Assembly (NCBI GenBank): GCA_003116995.1
Contig: BDSL01000006.1
Span: 868,001 to 932,000, forward strand
Source of the DNA: Yamagishiella unicocca
Taxonomy: Eukaryota; Chlorophyta; Chlorophyceae; Chlamydomonadales; Volvocaceae
Length of the DNA stretch: 64,000 bases
Direction of reading: 5' to 3'
Shown here: positions 25,383-38,300 of the stretch, in pieces
Layout of the letters: each line of letters opens with the position of its first letter
Position numbering within the stretch: position 1 is the stretch's first letter
Translations under genes and position numbers: made by a program
The notes under the pieces: generated by a model
Database searches by the model: none
The model's input: only the letters and a program-made list of their open reading frames with translations
What the model was told of the DNA's origin: nothing

Positions 25383-26581
25383 GGCTGACGCCTTAACGCC
25401 TGAACACCCTAACGACTTAAACAGACCAACAACAGCTGCCGAACGTATGTCTATCTCCCTTTATATGCCGCGTAAACAATAATACGCAAACACTGCATAA
25501 ACGCCACGCACACGCCATCTTATATCCGCGGCGCCCCCAACCTCGTACCAAAAAATGACGCGCGCAGGCGCACCCTGACTCACGCACCTCACCTCCTCAA
25601 CTACCCGCCCACCCTAAACCTCGCAATAACTCAACGACCCTGCTAAACTGCACCGCTCAACGACGCCACGCGACCCCCCACGCCACCGCCCGACCCGTCG
25701 GTCCGCCACCACCCGGCCCGTGGGTCGGCCGCCGCCGCCGCAACGCTCGCACGCCTCGCGCGAACGGAACCAAACGACGGAACGAGAGAGAGAGAGAGAG
25801 ACCGCGTTACAGTGGCCGCACGACAGGCGGCACCCGCCCTTATCCCAGCGGGAAAGCACTGCGGAAGAGACACGGAACCAAGGTCGGGTACGGGCAACAG
25901 CAGGCAAACAGCATCATGCAAAGTCAGCACAAGCGACGGCAGGACACGGCCCCATGCAGGCCACCCTTACGCGTCAAAACCACCACAAAAGCCCCCATTG
26001 GCTCACCTGCCCATCACCCGCACCACTCGTAGCTCGAACCAGCAAAGGTGGCACCAGGAAAGAAAGAACGAAAGAACAAACAGCATCCAAGGCAGGCGAG
26101 CTAGGGCGGCACGGCGCACATGAGCCGACCCCCGGTTACGAACAAAAATGGGAACGAACAGGAGCTACGGCCCCCCCGCGCAGAACCCGTCTAGTTAATT
26201 TTTTTTTTAATTCCTTGCGTTACAGGACCCCGACGCTGGGGTACGACACCTGACCGTGTCATAAGCTCTGTATCTCCACCCCCATCAACGACAACCTCGA
26301 CCAGCAGGTTCAACCACAAACCTACTTGCCCACAAGTGGGGCACCCGGTAACTACCGGGGAGGGGCAAAAATTGTTGGGTTGGGGTCCGGGGCTCTCACC
26401 CGGTTGGCAGGGCCATACACGCCCCTGTTACGGAAGTCGCAGGTCCCCGTGCCAGTACTTCCGTTTACCCCCCCGGAAATGGGTGGCGGTTTGGGTGGGG
26501 GGGCCAGGACTTGAGTTAATTGCTCATCGAACAATTTCAAAACCTGCCCCTATGTTTGCACAGATACATAGACTTTACATA
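25383..26581. other. No gene recognised
   Basis: Region upstream of the Helitron-like element up to the tRNA-Gln gene. It contains a short (GA)n run at 25784-25801 and an A/T homopolymer near 26198-26210. I see no coding exon or RNA. Confidence 0.4.
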
Positions 26582-26665
26582 GATCCTGTGGTCTAGTGGT
26601 TAGGACATCAGACTCTGATAACTTCTGTGGAATCTGGTAACCCGAGTTCAAGTCTCGGCAGGATC
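26582..26665 (+). tRNA. tRNA-Gln (anticodon CUG), with a 13-nt intron
   Basis: The 7-bp acceptor stem is perfect (GATCCTG at 26582-26588 with CAGGATC at 26659-26665). The D arm has GTC and GAC around TAGTGGTTAG. The T arm is CCGAG, TTCAAGT, CTCGG. The anticodon stem TCAGA (26608-26612) pairs with TCTGG (26633-26637) only if 26619-26631 is removed as an intron right after position 37. That leaves the loop CTCTGAA with anticodon CTG at 26615-26617. A TTTT pol III terminator starts at 26666. Confidence 0.9.
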
Positions 26666-26683
26666 TTTTGCCTGCTCTTGTTG

Positions 26684-26890
26684 TTGTTACAGCGGGTTCC
26701 AGACCAATAGGTAGAACTATCGGGCACATCGCCTGACACTTGAGGGAGACGGAGGAGACAGCGACCAACGCGCACTGAAACAAAGGCAAACCACCAGAAC
26801 ACCAATTGACAGGCAAAAAGAGCAGCAGCAGCCAGCACCCCAGGGGGGATTTGCACTAGAGCCTCCCCTATCAGCAACCAACCTAACAGA
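26684..26890 (-). repeat. Dispersed repeat family, copy A (next to tRNA-Gln)
   Basis: Reads on the - strand as a sequence very similar to 57783-58012. It shares GATAGGGGAG, CTAGTGCAAAT, CCCCTGGGGTGCTGGCTGCT, TGTTCTGGTGGTTTGCCTTT, GTGTCAGGCGATG, and the end module GGTCTGGAACCCGCTGTAAC followed by AACAACAA. It starts 18 bp after the end of the tRNA gene. Confidence 0.75.
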
Positions 26891-27275
26891 AACCAACCTA
26901 CGAGATCAGCAACTGACGAACCAGTAAAGCGCTGTAACGATGCAAGCAGATGTGTTGATGTGTTGTCCCGAGGTTAAGGAGTGATGTGTGGCGTGTTTGT
27001 CACATGTTCAGGCCCGGGGTCCAACGTTGTGCTGTCATTACTGGCCACTAGTGCAATCTTGATATGGTTGCAATCTCGATATGGTTGGGTGCCAGGGGCG
27101 TGCATTTTGTTATCGCATGGAGTTTTGTACCACGAAAGAAGGGGTCGTTGAGATCTGAGTGCTGGCCTTCACACCGGGTGGCTGAGAGCTGAGTGCTGGC
27201 CAACTTGATTTCCGATCCCTTCATCTGCTGTCAAACTGTACGGCAGTATCAGGGAAAAATATAACACGAAAACAT

Positions 27276-27354
27276 GACATTGGCAGGATTTGAACCTGCG
27301 CCCTTGCGGACAGGAGCCTTAATCCTGCGCCTTAGACCACTCGGCCACAATGCC
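27276..27354 (-). tRNA. tRNA-Leu (anticodon AAG)
   Basis: Class II cloverleaf, 79 nt. The acceptor GGCATTG pairs with CAATGTC with one G-U pair. The D arm is GCC...GGC with the GAGTGGTCTAA loop. The anticodon stem CAGGA/TCCTG encloses TTAAGGC, giving anticodon AAG. The variable arm is long (11 nt), and the T arm is GCAGG, TTCAAAT, CCTGC. A T4 terminator lies just downstream (27269-27272 on the + strand as AAAA). No intron. Confidence 0.93.
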
Positions 27355-29340
27355 AGTCGTATGTACGGCGTACGAACTACGGATGCAAATGGCATATTTC
27401 GGCAGAATATGTTTGTAGCAAAAAGGGCTAACGAATCACTTGGTTGGCTTTTGCGTGAGAATGTGATGTGATGATGACCTTTGGTGTGACAAGCCCTACT
27501 AAAGTGGCATTCAAGTGTTAGAACACTTGCACTGGGTACAGAAAATTACATTGGCTGCTCCCCAGCCCGGGTGCCCTCGCTTGCTGCCCGGTGCTGTAAG
27601 AGCTCAATCCTCCCTCCTCCAACGAGCCTGGTTGCTCGCTGCTGCATACCGCGGCTGCTGAGCCAGTGGCTGCTAATACGCGGATAAGGGCCTGCCCTGT
27701 GGCAGGGGGCGAAGCGAGCTGCTGCGGGGTAGGCAGTGCATAGTGGTGGGGCCGGGGGCCTGGCAAGGGGCGTCTGTCGGTCGTGGCAGGAAGAAGGTCG
27801 CGGATACGGACATGGCAACGGAGAAAACGCTGATAGCATGAAGCGCCGCAATGCAGGCAAGGCATGCCTCCAAGCTGGGCATCCGGGGGTGCGGCGACCA
27901 GCACTCGTTTGTGTCAGTGATGGCCGTGACGTGCGGTGAGCATGCTAGGCAGTGTACGCAGCGCCATATGTGTGCGCTCATACTGTTGGGTGGCCTTAAC
28001 AGACCCCAATCATAGCGGAACGGCGCTTTTATCACACAGCAGACATGGCGTTTCAGGCGCGTCTGCTTTTACGCGCTGCTCAGTCGCAGGCTCGCAGCGC
28101 TGCATAGAGTCACTGGTCATGAACCTTGGTCTGGCTGCTGAGAGAGAAAACAATGAAACAATCCTTACATACAGCAACATAACGACAACGCCACATCGCT
28201 GCATGTACACCTATCTTAGAACGACGGGAAGGAAAGCACTCCTGCCTCGGTACAAGCCATGCATTGCTCGGAAAGCGCGCGTAAGGCGCAAGGCCCATCT
28301 GTAAACTGCGTCAATGACTGTTTCTCTTCGCTTCGCGCCGCGCAACCCTCCCTCGTCAGCCTGCTCATAGCTTCTGCAGCCTCTGTCCTGCCTCCCGGGC
28401 AGCCACCGGCCAGTACTTCCCTGCCGGGTTCGATTGCCTCGTCGGCTAGGACAGAATGGCCCTGCAACGTAAGCGAATTACCGACAGACCTTCGGACATT
28501 ACTGTGGCGGTGTTGCCCCCTGCTGCGGCATAACCATGCCTGCCCCAGGCATGCAAGCACAGATTGCAGCCCCGCATCTGGGAGGCCACTCCTCGTTGGC
28601 TCCTAGCCAACTCACGTAACGCTTCCGGGAAGACCCGCCTCCTCGAGCTACGAGCGACGCGTGCTGGGCTCCCTCCGTGACAAACCTGCGCTACGCCGCC
28701 CGCCCCTGGAGCGCACGCGCACAGACTGCCTGCCCTACACACGTGACGCAGCTCCCGCCGCGTCATCATAAACGCACACCACCCACGGGCAAAGCCCTGC
28801 CGCACCTCCCACTCCCTGCACCAGATCGCCGTCGGGCTGATTACTTATCCGCGGTGCGCAGCCGTAAACGAAAACACGCGGACTAGCGCGTCGCGGCTCC
28901 ATGGGAAACGAACACGAACTAGTACCTCCTGGCGCGCCGATTGACGCCCGGTTTTACACGCTGCCGGCGACTGCCTCCTAGGCGTGCTTACGTTAACTAA
29001 AGAATCTGGACCGTATCGTCCTTCCCACACTCTGCCGATGAAAGACATCCTCCTTCCCACCTCCTGTTTGCACGCATCGCTACGTACCGTTAAACCCCTG
29101 CCGCCCTTTCCACTCTCCCCAGATCCGCCCACTACCCGAAACGTACCGTTACCAACCGACCTGAGGCCAGCGACGCGGGCCCCCTAGACTGCGCTCCGGC
29201 CGCAGCCCTGCCTGGCTGCCCCGCGGGAGAATCCGCAGGAGCTGTTGTGCCGCTGGTCTGTGCCGCTGGTCTGGCCGGCCCCTCCCAGGAGGTCCGCCTC
29301 CTCGTAGGCCTCCCCCCAACATCGGGACGACACACAGCCC
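27355..29340. other. No gene recognised; 3' flank of the USP-like gene
   Basis: About 2 kb between the tRNA-Leu gene and the stop codon of the large - strand gene. A TTTACA (TGTAAA on the - strand) near 28953-28958 is a candidate poly(A) signal for that gene, about 385 nt after its stop. Several frames of 100-120 codons are open but none shows a domain or consistent splice sites. Confidence 0.4.
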
Positions 29341-32300
29341 TCAGTGGTGCTGCTGGTAGAAGAGCACTGACGGCTGGATGCGGCCGGCCCTGCACTTCGC
29401 GATGACCTGTGTCCAGCTGCCCACGGAGGACACGGTGGCGTCGTCGAACATGACCCACTCCTGTGCGTCGGCCGGCTCCACCGGGCCGCGGTTGATGAAG
29501 GCGAAGTAGTGCTGGCCGTAGTAGCAGAACATGCCGTGCAGCATGTACGACGGGAGGTTGTTGGGGCAGTTGCCGTTGGCGAAGATCTCATGCGGCCGCA
29601 GAACCGTGTCCACCAGCGCAAGGGTGCCGGCGATGGCCTCGGCCGGCACGTCCGGCTCCCAGGCAAGCTGGATGGTGAAGACGGCGGGCACGTTGTGGAG
29701 CGTGCGGGTGACGCGGGTGGGCGTGTTGCAGCCGTGAAACGGAGGGTCGATGTCGCAGCGCTTTACGTTCTGCGCCTCGATCTCGTGGATGATCAGCCCC
29801 ATGCTGATGCCCGAGGCACCTGGGGAAGAGAGAGTCGGCGGGGGGGGGGGGGAAAGGGGTCGGGCGCAAAAAAAGGGACCCGTTTACGGCGGGGGGAGGA
29901 GGGGGTCGCGAATCAAGAGGCAGGATGCAGCGAGGAAGAGGGCGTGAGGAGACGTGAGGAGGAGCAGGAGGGGGGTGGCGTAAGGACCCGGTTACACGAC
30001 ATGGGTAGTGTAGAAGGAGGGTGAATCGGCTTGGGGATGATGGGCCTGCTGGGTGAGGGGAGCAACCCCAGGGGCGGTGCGAGCGCTCGAGCCGTCCGGG
30101 GCTTGGGCGCACCCACAGCAGGCGTGCACGCGACAACCGAGTCCCTGGTGATACCGTAATCCATCGACATGACACCCGCTTGCCTTCCCGATACCCTGCC
30201 TTTGATGCGTCCTGGGCGCAAGGCCACCACGACACCACTAGGACGCGAGGACCACCACCACCCTCCCCTCCCATCCACGGGTCTTCCTCGCAACCCCTCC
30301 CGTCATGTGCCTCTACATACGGCTCCGCTCGCTCCCCTACCCCAGCACCACTCACTGTAGTCCCCTATGGCCGCCAGCATGTCCCTCAGGCCGGTCGCGG
30401 TAATGATGATGAAGTACTCCACGTGCTGCTGCACCACGTGGGTCAGCTGACAGCAGCCGGACACCGTGCAGCGAACCTCCTCGGACAGCACCAGACCGAA
30501 CGTGCGGTCCACCACCGACGGCACCCCTGGGCCACCGCCCGACAGCCCCGGCGCCCGGTTCAAGGAGTCGAACAGCGCGCTGAGGACCTCGGACGCGTCG
30601 TTCATCTCGCCGGCCCGGACACCCAACGCGTCCAGCGCCTCGCGCAGCTCCGAAGGATCCACCACGTGCCTTCAGAGCCGGGACGTGCAGGGGGGTTCGG
30701 GGGCGGGTTGCTCTGTCAATGCTGCTGCTGTTGTTGCTGCCGCCTAGCCACAAAACAACGCATGCGCTCCCCTTGGTTATAACGTGCGGACCCTCCATCA
30801 TCTTCGAGGACGGACACCAGGGCCGGCGTGCCGAATCTGGTTTGGGGTGCCGGCCACGGGTGGACTCCCGCAGTGCCGGACCAGCAGCCGGTGACGACTA
30901 GCGGCAACCGATGCGGCCCCGCCGCACCCAGCCCGAGCCTCCGACCCCGCGCACCGCTCCGCCGCCACCTCGCTGACGGCGCCGTGCGCCAGCTGCTTGC
31001 GCTGCTGCTCCCGCAGCGTGTCCGCCGAGTCCAGCGCGCGGAAGAGGCGCAGCAGCGCCGCCACCACCGGGTGCTCCGCCTCGAAGTCGGCGGCGTTGCG
31101 GGCCGTCATTTGCTGCCGGAACGCGGCGCAGTGCCACAGGCACTGGATGATGACGTTCAGGAAGCAGTTGTACTCGCCTGCGGGGGGAGCGGCCGCCGCG
31201 GAGCCGCGTACAGACAGCCTGGTCAGAACCGCCGCTCCGGCAATATGGGGTGCGAGGGCTCGGCGTGGGGGGGGGGGGGTAGATCAGATCGCTGCTGCGC
31301 CACAAAGCCTGTCGTCCCAAAGCACCTCTCCCAAAGCTTCGTCGTTGGTCAGCCCTGGCGCGCCAGCCCGGCCCCCGCCCCCAACGCAACAAGGTCCCAC
31401 TCCCGACTGCCGTGAGGCACACTGGTTTCCCCCCACGGGTTTCCCCCCACGGGTTTCCTTATCAACCCAACCCAATTATCACACGTTATACTCATGTGCC
31501 CGGGGCACCCTCCTCCCAGCCAGAGACCCACCAACACGGTTGACCAAACCGGTGCCTGCTATGGTGCTCGCCGCTGCCAGGCTCCGGTCCTGGCCGCTGC
31601 CGGCTCGGCCACCGCCCACCGCCCCGCCCAGCGGCGGGAAAGCGGCGTTCATGTTGTAGCGCTCATGCCCACCCGCGGACTGCATGTCATGCTCATGTCT
31701 GGGGCTGTACTCGTCCTCCTCACCATGCGTCTGGGGACCTGCCGGTTGGAGGCGAGGGGCGAGGGGGGTCGGTGGGGTGCTTGGAGCCTTTGACCGCCAG
31801 CAGCGGACCCTCCCTGCAGCGCCAGGAGCAGCTGCACGAGTCCGGCCCATTCTGCTACCCATCCTAGGACACACCGCCGCATACAACGTTTGAGACGAGG
31901 CAGCAACCGGCAGCAGCACCACCCGTGCAATCGCCCTTCCCGAACACCGTGTACACTCACCGGCCCTTGTCGACGCAGCCCCCGGTTTTGCAGCCCCCGC
32001 GGCCGCACGTTGCGCCCAGGAAATGGCGGGTGGCCCCGGCGATGGCAGTAGTGCCGCCGCCGCCGCCTGCGGCGGCGGCGTCACGTACGGTGCCGCGGCC
32101 GGCGGCGGCGGCGGCGCAAGCTCCTCTCCCGCCTCTGGCGCCGCCAGCATGTCCTCCGCGCCGTGCCCCGAATGGGCGCCGTACGACGGCAGGGAGGCCT
32201 GCACGGGCTGCTGCTGCGCGTAGCCGTCGTATCCCGGCTGCGCGGGCATGTACGGCGGGTACGCAGGCGGCGGCCGCTGCGTCACTGCCGCCACCATGGA

Positions 32301-35300
32301 CACGGCCGGCCTGGCCACCCCCAGGAGGCCCAGCAGGTCGTTGGTGTCCTCCTGCTCGTCAGCGTCGTCGTCCACCAGAGGCGCGGGCGGCCCAGCCAGG
32401 GAGGGGCCATGTGGCTGGTGCATGGCGTGATGCCCGTAGGGCATGCCGGGCGGGAACGACTGCAGAACGGGTACGAACGGCGGCATTCCTGGGGGAAAGG
32501 GCGGCTGCGGCCGCGGAAGCGCCGCCGCCATAGCCGGCGGCATCTGGCCTGATGGCGGATGTGGCGTGCCGTACGGTGGCGGCATGAAGCCGGGCGGGGG
32601 GCCGAAGGGCCCGACGGGTGCGAAGGCCGCGTGCGGGGAGCCGGCGGCGGCGCCGTTGGACGACAACCCGGCGGCGACCGGCCCGTGGTACCCGGCCGGG
32701 ACGTCCGCGGGTACGGCGTACGGCATGCTGTGCGGCCCTGGCTGTAGTGGGGTGTCCATCGGCCTGGCGCCTTGGTAAGCGTCCGGCGGCACCGACGGCG
32801 TCCCGAACAGCCTCAAATGCTCGCACGCCAGGTGCGGGAAAAAAACCCGTTTATAACCCGAGACCTTCTCCGGGTCGTTTGGGTCGAAATCCTTGGACAC
32901 TGCCTCCTCGAATGCCTCCCACGGCGCCTGCCCGTTTGTGGAGTACAGGAAGCCCTCGTACTTGATCCACCCCGGCGGCGCGTCGTACGGGTAGGGGTGG
33001 CGGAAAGGGTAGCCCGCCGTGTCGTATACCTGCTCCTCCTCCGTCAAGTCCCAGCTTTCCATCACTTCAGCCGGCGCCGAGGCAGCAGCATCAGCAGCCG
33101 GAGGGTGAGGCCACTCGTCCTCATCGTGGCCGCCAGCGGCAGCCTCCCCGAGGCGACCAGCAGCAGCAGCAGGCGGAGCCGAGCCACGCGTGCGCCCCCA
33201 GCCGTCGCTCCTGCCCGTCGTCTCCGCCGCCGCCGGCAGCGGCTCGCCCTGGCCGCCGGCGGCGCCGCCCCGCCTACGCTTGGGTTTGCTGGGGAGCTTC
33301 GCCTCCCCGTCGTAGCCCGGCACGGACTGCGGCTGGGAGGCCGACGGCGCAGCGCCCGTCCTTCCGCCGGATGGTGCTGCACCACCACCACCAGCACCAC
33401 CAGCGCCACCGCCGCCACCACCACCACCGCCGCCGCCGCCGCCCCTGCCACCGCCCGAGCCCTTGGAGCCCTGCCAGTGCTGCTGGTGCTGTTGCTGCGA
33501 TGGAACAGCCACCCCGCCCAGCTGGCCGCCTCGGTCGCCCTTGCCGCCCCCGCCCCTGCCGCCTGCGTCCTTGCCGCCCGCCGCGGGCCCGCCCAGCGGC
33601 CCAATCGGGTTTGGCCTTTCGCCGTCCCTATGCTTCGAGTGATGTTGTTGCTGGGGCGTGTGTTGCTGCTGCTGTTGGTACCCGGCGCCCTTGCCGGGCG
33701 GCGCGCCCTTGGCCCCGCCAGCACTCCCCGGCCCAGCCGCCGCTGCTGGCCCAACCGCCGCCCCCGCGCCCGCAGCCGCCTTACCGACCGCCGGCCCCGA
33801 TGCCGCCGCCACCGCCGCCGCCCCGTCCTTCTTTCCCCCAGCCGCTCCCGGCCCTGGCTGCTGCTGCTGATGCTGCTGCTTCTCCTTCTCCAGTCGCGCA
33901 AGCAGCGTTTCGTTGCGGGCCGCTGGTGCGGCCGCTGGTGCGGCCGCCGGTGCGGCTGCTGGTGCGGCTGCTGGTGCGGCTGCTGGTGCGGTTGCTGGTG
34001 CGACTGCTGCGGCGTCGCTGCCGCCCTTGCCGCCAGTCTGTTGTCCCGGTTGCTGCCCCCGCTGCTGAGGCGACACGTCGCCGTCCGGCGGATCCTCCAC
34101 CACCTTGCCGTTCTCGTCCACCAGGATCAGGGGCCTCTCAGCTGGTTGCACCTTGATCTGCGCGGCGGGGAGGGCGGTCGCGACGACCGGAAATGGCTGG
34201 GGGTGTCGACCTTCGGCAAAGCCGGCAGCGGACGAGGAGGGGAATAGGCGAGGAGGCACGGACCGGCGCGCTGCAGCTGTAGTGCAACCGCTGACAGGGG
34301 TACCGATGAGTGCGCGGCTGTTGTGAGCCAAGATAGCTAGGAGAGGCGTACCACTTGACTCCACCGGGGGGCCAGTAGCACTTGTCGCCCGGCCACGCGG
34401 CTATCGAGCCGCGTACCCCACCCCAACCCGCCCTCCCTTCGAGGCAGCGCCGTGCGCTAGGTGACGGCAACCGCACGGCGAGGCCAGAGCCAAGCGCTGC
34501 GCGCCAGGCGACTAGACGGCCGGGCTCCAGGCGCAGCATGGCGCCTTCATGGCCCCGCCTTCTTGCGCTCGCGCCGAGTGGTCGCGTGCCGCTGGACGCG
34601 GGTGCTTTCCAGACCCTGCGGCGCTGCTCCAGGGCCCGAGAGCCGGTGGCTGCCAACACGCACGCTGCACCAACGCACCTTCTCCGCCTCCGCCCGTTCC
34701 TGCTTAATCCGCTCCCGCTCAAGTTCTTCCTCCTCCTTCTGCTTCCGCGCCTGCTCCTTCTTGGCCTGCTCCTCCTCCCGCTTTTTCTCCAGCTGCTTGT
34801 CCGTCTGCTTGCGGATTTGTTCCTTGGTCAGCAACCGGGCTTTCTTCTTGTTCTCCTCTTCCAATATATCGTCCTGCGCGGATCGTGCCGTCGGAGGACC
34901 GACCCCGGAAGCAACGAGTTGGAGGCTCCAGGGGAGGCATCACGCGGGAAGGCGTGTGCAGACGAGGAGCGCCGACCGAGTGAACAGAATAAGGAGGTGC
35001 TCTAGGAGGGAGTGCTAATCTGCTCCAAAGGAGGTGCTCATCTGCTCCAGGAGGAGGTGCTCATCTGCTCCAGGAGGAGGTGCTCATCTACATCGCCGGC
35101 GCATCAGAGCGGCAGGCAAAGCCTTGCAACGGGCGCGCGTACCTCCACGACGCCGCGATCTTCCGAACGCTCGTCCAGCCCAGGCCCAGCCCAGCCCGCC
35201 ACACCGTCCCGGCATCACTCGCACAACCCATCATCAGTGCGCAGTACAGTAGTGGCTGCCAGGCACGTCACATCAGCCATGCGCTTTGCTCGCACACCGC

Positions 35301-38300
35301 CCCACCCCACCCCACCCCACCCCAGTTCTCCAGCATGCATCTCAAAACGTCTGTTTTTAAAGGCTTTTTTCGGGCATCCACGGGTCTTCCTCGAGCCCCA
35401 CAGCCAGCGCCTTCCTACGCTACCCCACCCCACGAGCCAGTTCGCCAGCATGCATCTTGATACTTCTTTTCTGAACGGGTTTTCCTCGCATCCACGGGTC
35501 TTCCTCGAAACCCCACAGCCAGCGCGTTCCTACGCTACCCCACAGACCCCGGTTCGGCTTGGTGTGGGATGGGTTGGGGTGGGGTGGGACAAACACGCGT
35601 ATGTTTCCCGTCCAACCCACAGGCCCCACCCGATGTTGGGCTGCCGTCGGGCTGCAAGGCGGCCCTAGGCGCACGACTCACCTGCTGCCGATGCGCCACC
35701 GCCACCTTCACCAGCTGCTCGAGCCACTGGTGGGGGATGGCAGTCCCCACGATGCCGTAGTCCAGCACGGGCTCGTTCAGCAGGGCGCACCGCAGTGCGA
35801 CACGCGCCTGCAGCTGCACCAACTCGATGACCATGTCCAGGACCGACAGGTGGAACGAGAAGAGCTGCGGGGTGGGGTGCGATGGGGGCGGGGGAAGGCA
35901 AGAAGACCGGGGGCGGGGAGGGTTTTGGGGGGGGGAGGCGGCCGATGTGAGCATGCGGTGGGCGAGGGCGGCGGCAGGCCGATTAGGGAGGCGGAGTATA
36001 AAACACAAGTAACACAAAGGCGCTCAGCCAAGCCCAGCCAAGCCAAGCCCGGGGGGCCGACAAGGAAGGGCGGTTGATAAGGGGCACGTGGCAGCGCAGT
36101 CCAGGGATGGTGCGATGGGGTTTTGCACCGCACGGCATGTGCGCTGCGGGGCTGTCGGGGAGACGGGTAATGGAGGGAGCGGGAGGGGTGAGAGGGAAGG
36201 GGAGAGCTGCCCACCTGCATAGCCTGCAGCGCCTCGAGCACCAGCCGCGCCGCACCGCCTGGCGTCTGGTCGAACTTGCCGTTGCAGCTGATCAAACCCA
36301 GTGGCACCTCTTCTCTGCTGTTGCAGCAGCACGCCAGAAGGCAGGGGGGAAGAAAGAGGTTGGTTGGGAGGGCAGGCGGCGGGGAGTTATGGCCCGGTAG
36401 TTGGGCGCGGGGCCAGAGGGCGTTGGCGCGAGGGGCTGGTGGTGGAACGAGAGGAACCGGTGATCTGGAACCGGAGAAGACGAGTTCGTGCTGCAGCTGG
36501 AAGGGAATGGGGGCCGCAGAGTGTTGGCCGGGAGGGATGGGGCCCGCCAGCGCGGAAGACCGTTGTCGCTGCATTGCCGTCGCGTGTGCTCCGCATCCCC
36601 CCTCTGCCGCTCGCAGCGGACACAGGCGGAGCACATATGTCCTTAGCGCGCGCGAGGCACGCGGAGTCGTAGGTTGCCGCCCTAGGTAACACGCCATGTC
36701 TCGCCGCTTTCCTCTCGGCACCCTTTGAATGGGCGCGGCCGCGCCCGTACCGTCCCGCAACCCAACCACCCCTCGCACGCGAGCACATGCCCCCGCTGAC
36801 CGCCGACGGCGGACCCACCTGGTAAAACAGGCCCGTGAGAGGCAAGTCTGTTGGCATGGGAAGTGGCGGGGCGCGTGAGAGGAGGGAGCGAGAGAGAGGG
36901 GGGAGTTGTGAGCAAAATCCGTGAACGAGGAAGCTGAGGGGGAACAGTCCGCCAGGCGTCAAGCACCGACTAATGCGCTCACATGGACAGCAAATAAAGA
37001 AGGCCCGATAATAGGCATCGACCAAGGGCCGCCGGCGGATCGCCGACGGCACAACCTCATTACCCAGACTGCACCCTCGGACCCTGCGCTCGTCCCAACT
37101 CCCAAGGCACGGCACCCACATCCGCCGCTCCAACCACTGCCTTCTTCATGTCCTTTAAAAACTCCACCTCCGAGCTGATGCTCTGCGGCAGTTGGGGTTC
37201 GGCGAGGAAAACGTCTGACACGATGCATGAAAAGGAGGATAGAGAAGAGGGCGTCGGAGACGCATTTGTGGTGGGGTTCGGTTTCAGAGGAAACCCGGGA
37301 GAGGAGGGGGGGGGGAGATGACAGCCTGGCAGTTCCTCGCGGCCGACCAGGAATGGCAGCAGCAGCCATGTTACTGGGCCCGGCTGTGCGCCAGTGGGGC
37401 ATGGCGCATGAGCAACGCGGGAGCAACAGCCCAGCTGGCGCCCCGGGTGCGGCACCCTGTGTACTGTAACGGCAGGGCAGGGGTGCCATCTGCACTTCAA
37501 GACCCGGTTTCGGTGCCATTACCGGAAAAAGGGGCGGCATGGCCGGTCGAGAGGTGCAGCTACCCTCGACCGCCCTACCAGCCTCGCCCCTGCCCCTCAA
37601 CACGCCCCGCGGCTCGAGCTGCAGTGAGGCACGCCAAACAAAGGCTGTACGGCAGCCAAGCAGGTGATGCGGTTTGCAGGCGGCGGGGATCGAGGGGCCA
37701 ATCCGGCGGGGGCAGGGGACACCCCCGGCACCACGGTGCGTTGTGTTGTTGATTTACCTCCCGAGCCACGAAATCCCCCCACGGACGATTTCCCTAACAG
37801 TCCGAGCTGAGCGTAGCGTACGACGTGCGTGCATGTGTATATGGCGGCCGGACGAGGCGAGGTGAGGGCCCATACCACGTCGCACGGGTGCGCCTCCAGA
37901 CCGCCCCGCCTCCTCGAGCAGCCCCAAACGGCCTCAAAAGGGCCGACAGCGCCGGCAGCACTCCCTACCCTGCCTTCCGGGTTGTCAGGACCGGCCCCTG
38001 CGCCCTACCAGACCTACCTCCAGCTCGATCCTGAAATCTCGCAGACGCTTGGTATCTGCCGAGTCCACCGCGCGCGCCTTGCTCGACTTGACGGCCGGCT
38101 TTTGGTTTGACTTAAGCGATTCTTCCGTCATCGCGTCCACTTCTACCTTCAACTTACCCTCTAAGGCTTCCGCTTCCTGAATCGCGAGGAGCGTAACACG
38201 TTGCGGCAAGGACGTCACACGCAAGTCGCGAAGGGTGCTCTCTCCAGGCGCACACTCGTCGAGGTACCAGGAAGGGCCCGAGGACCCGAGGACCCGTGGA

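Noticed and set aside
28446..28805. Possible small gene between tRNA-Leu and the USP-like gene
   Set aside because: No domain, no consistent splice or start context; composition alone explains the open frame.
32772..34247. Open frame of 491 codons on the + strand
   Set aside because: It lies exactly opposite the low-complexity exon of the giant gene and consists of Arg/Ser/Leu runs produced by GC-rich triplet repeats; no domain or own splice context.
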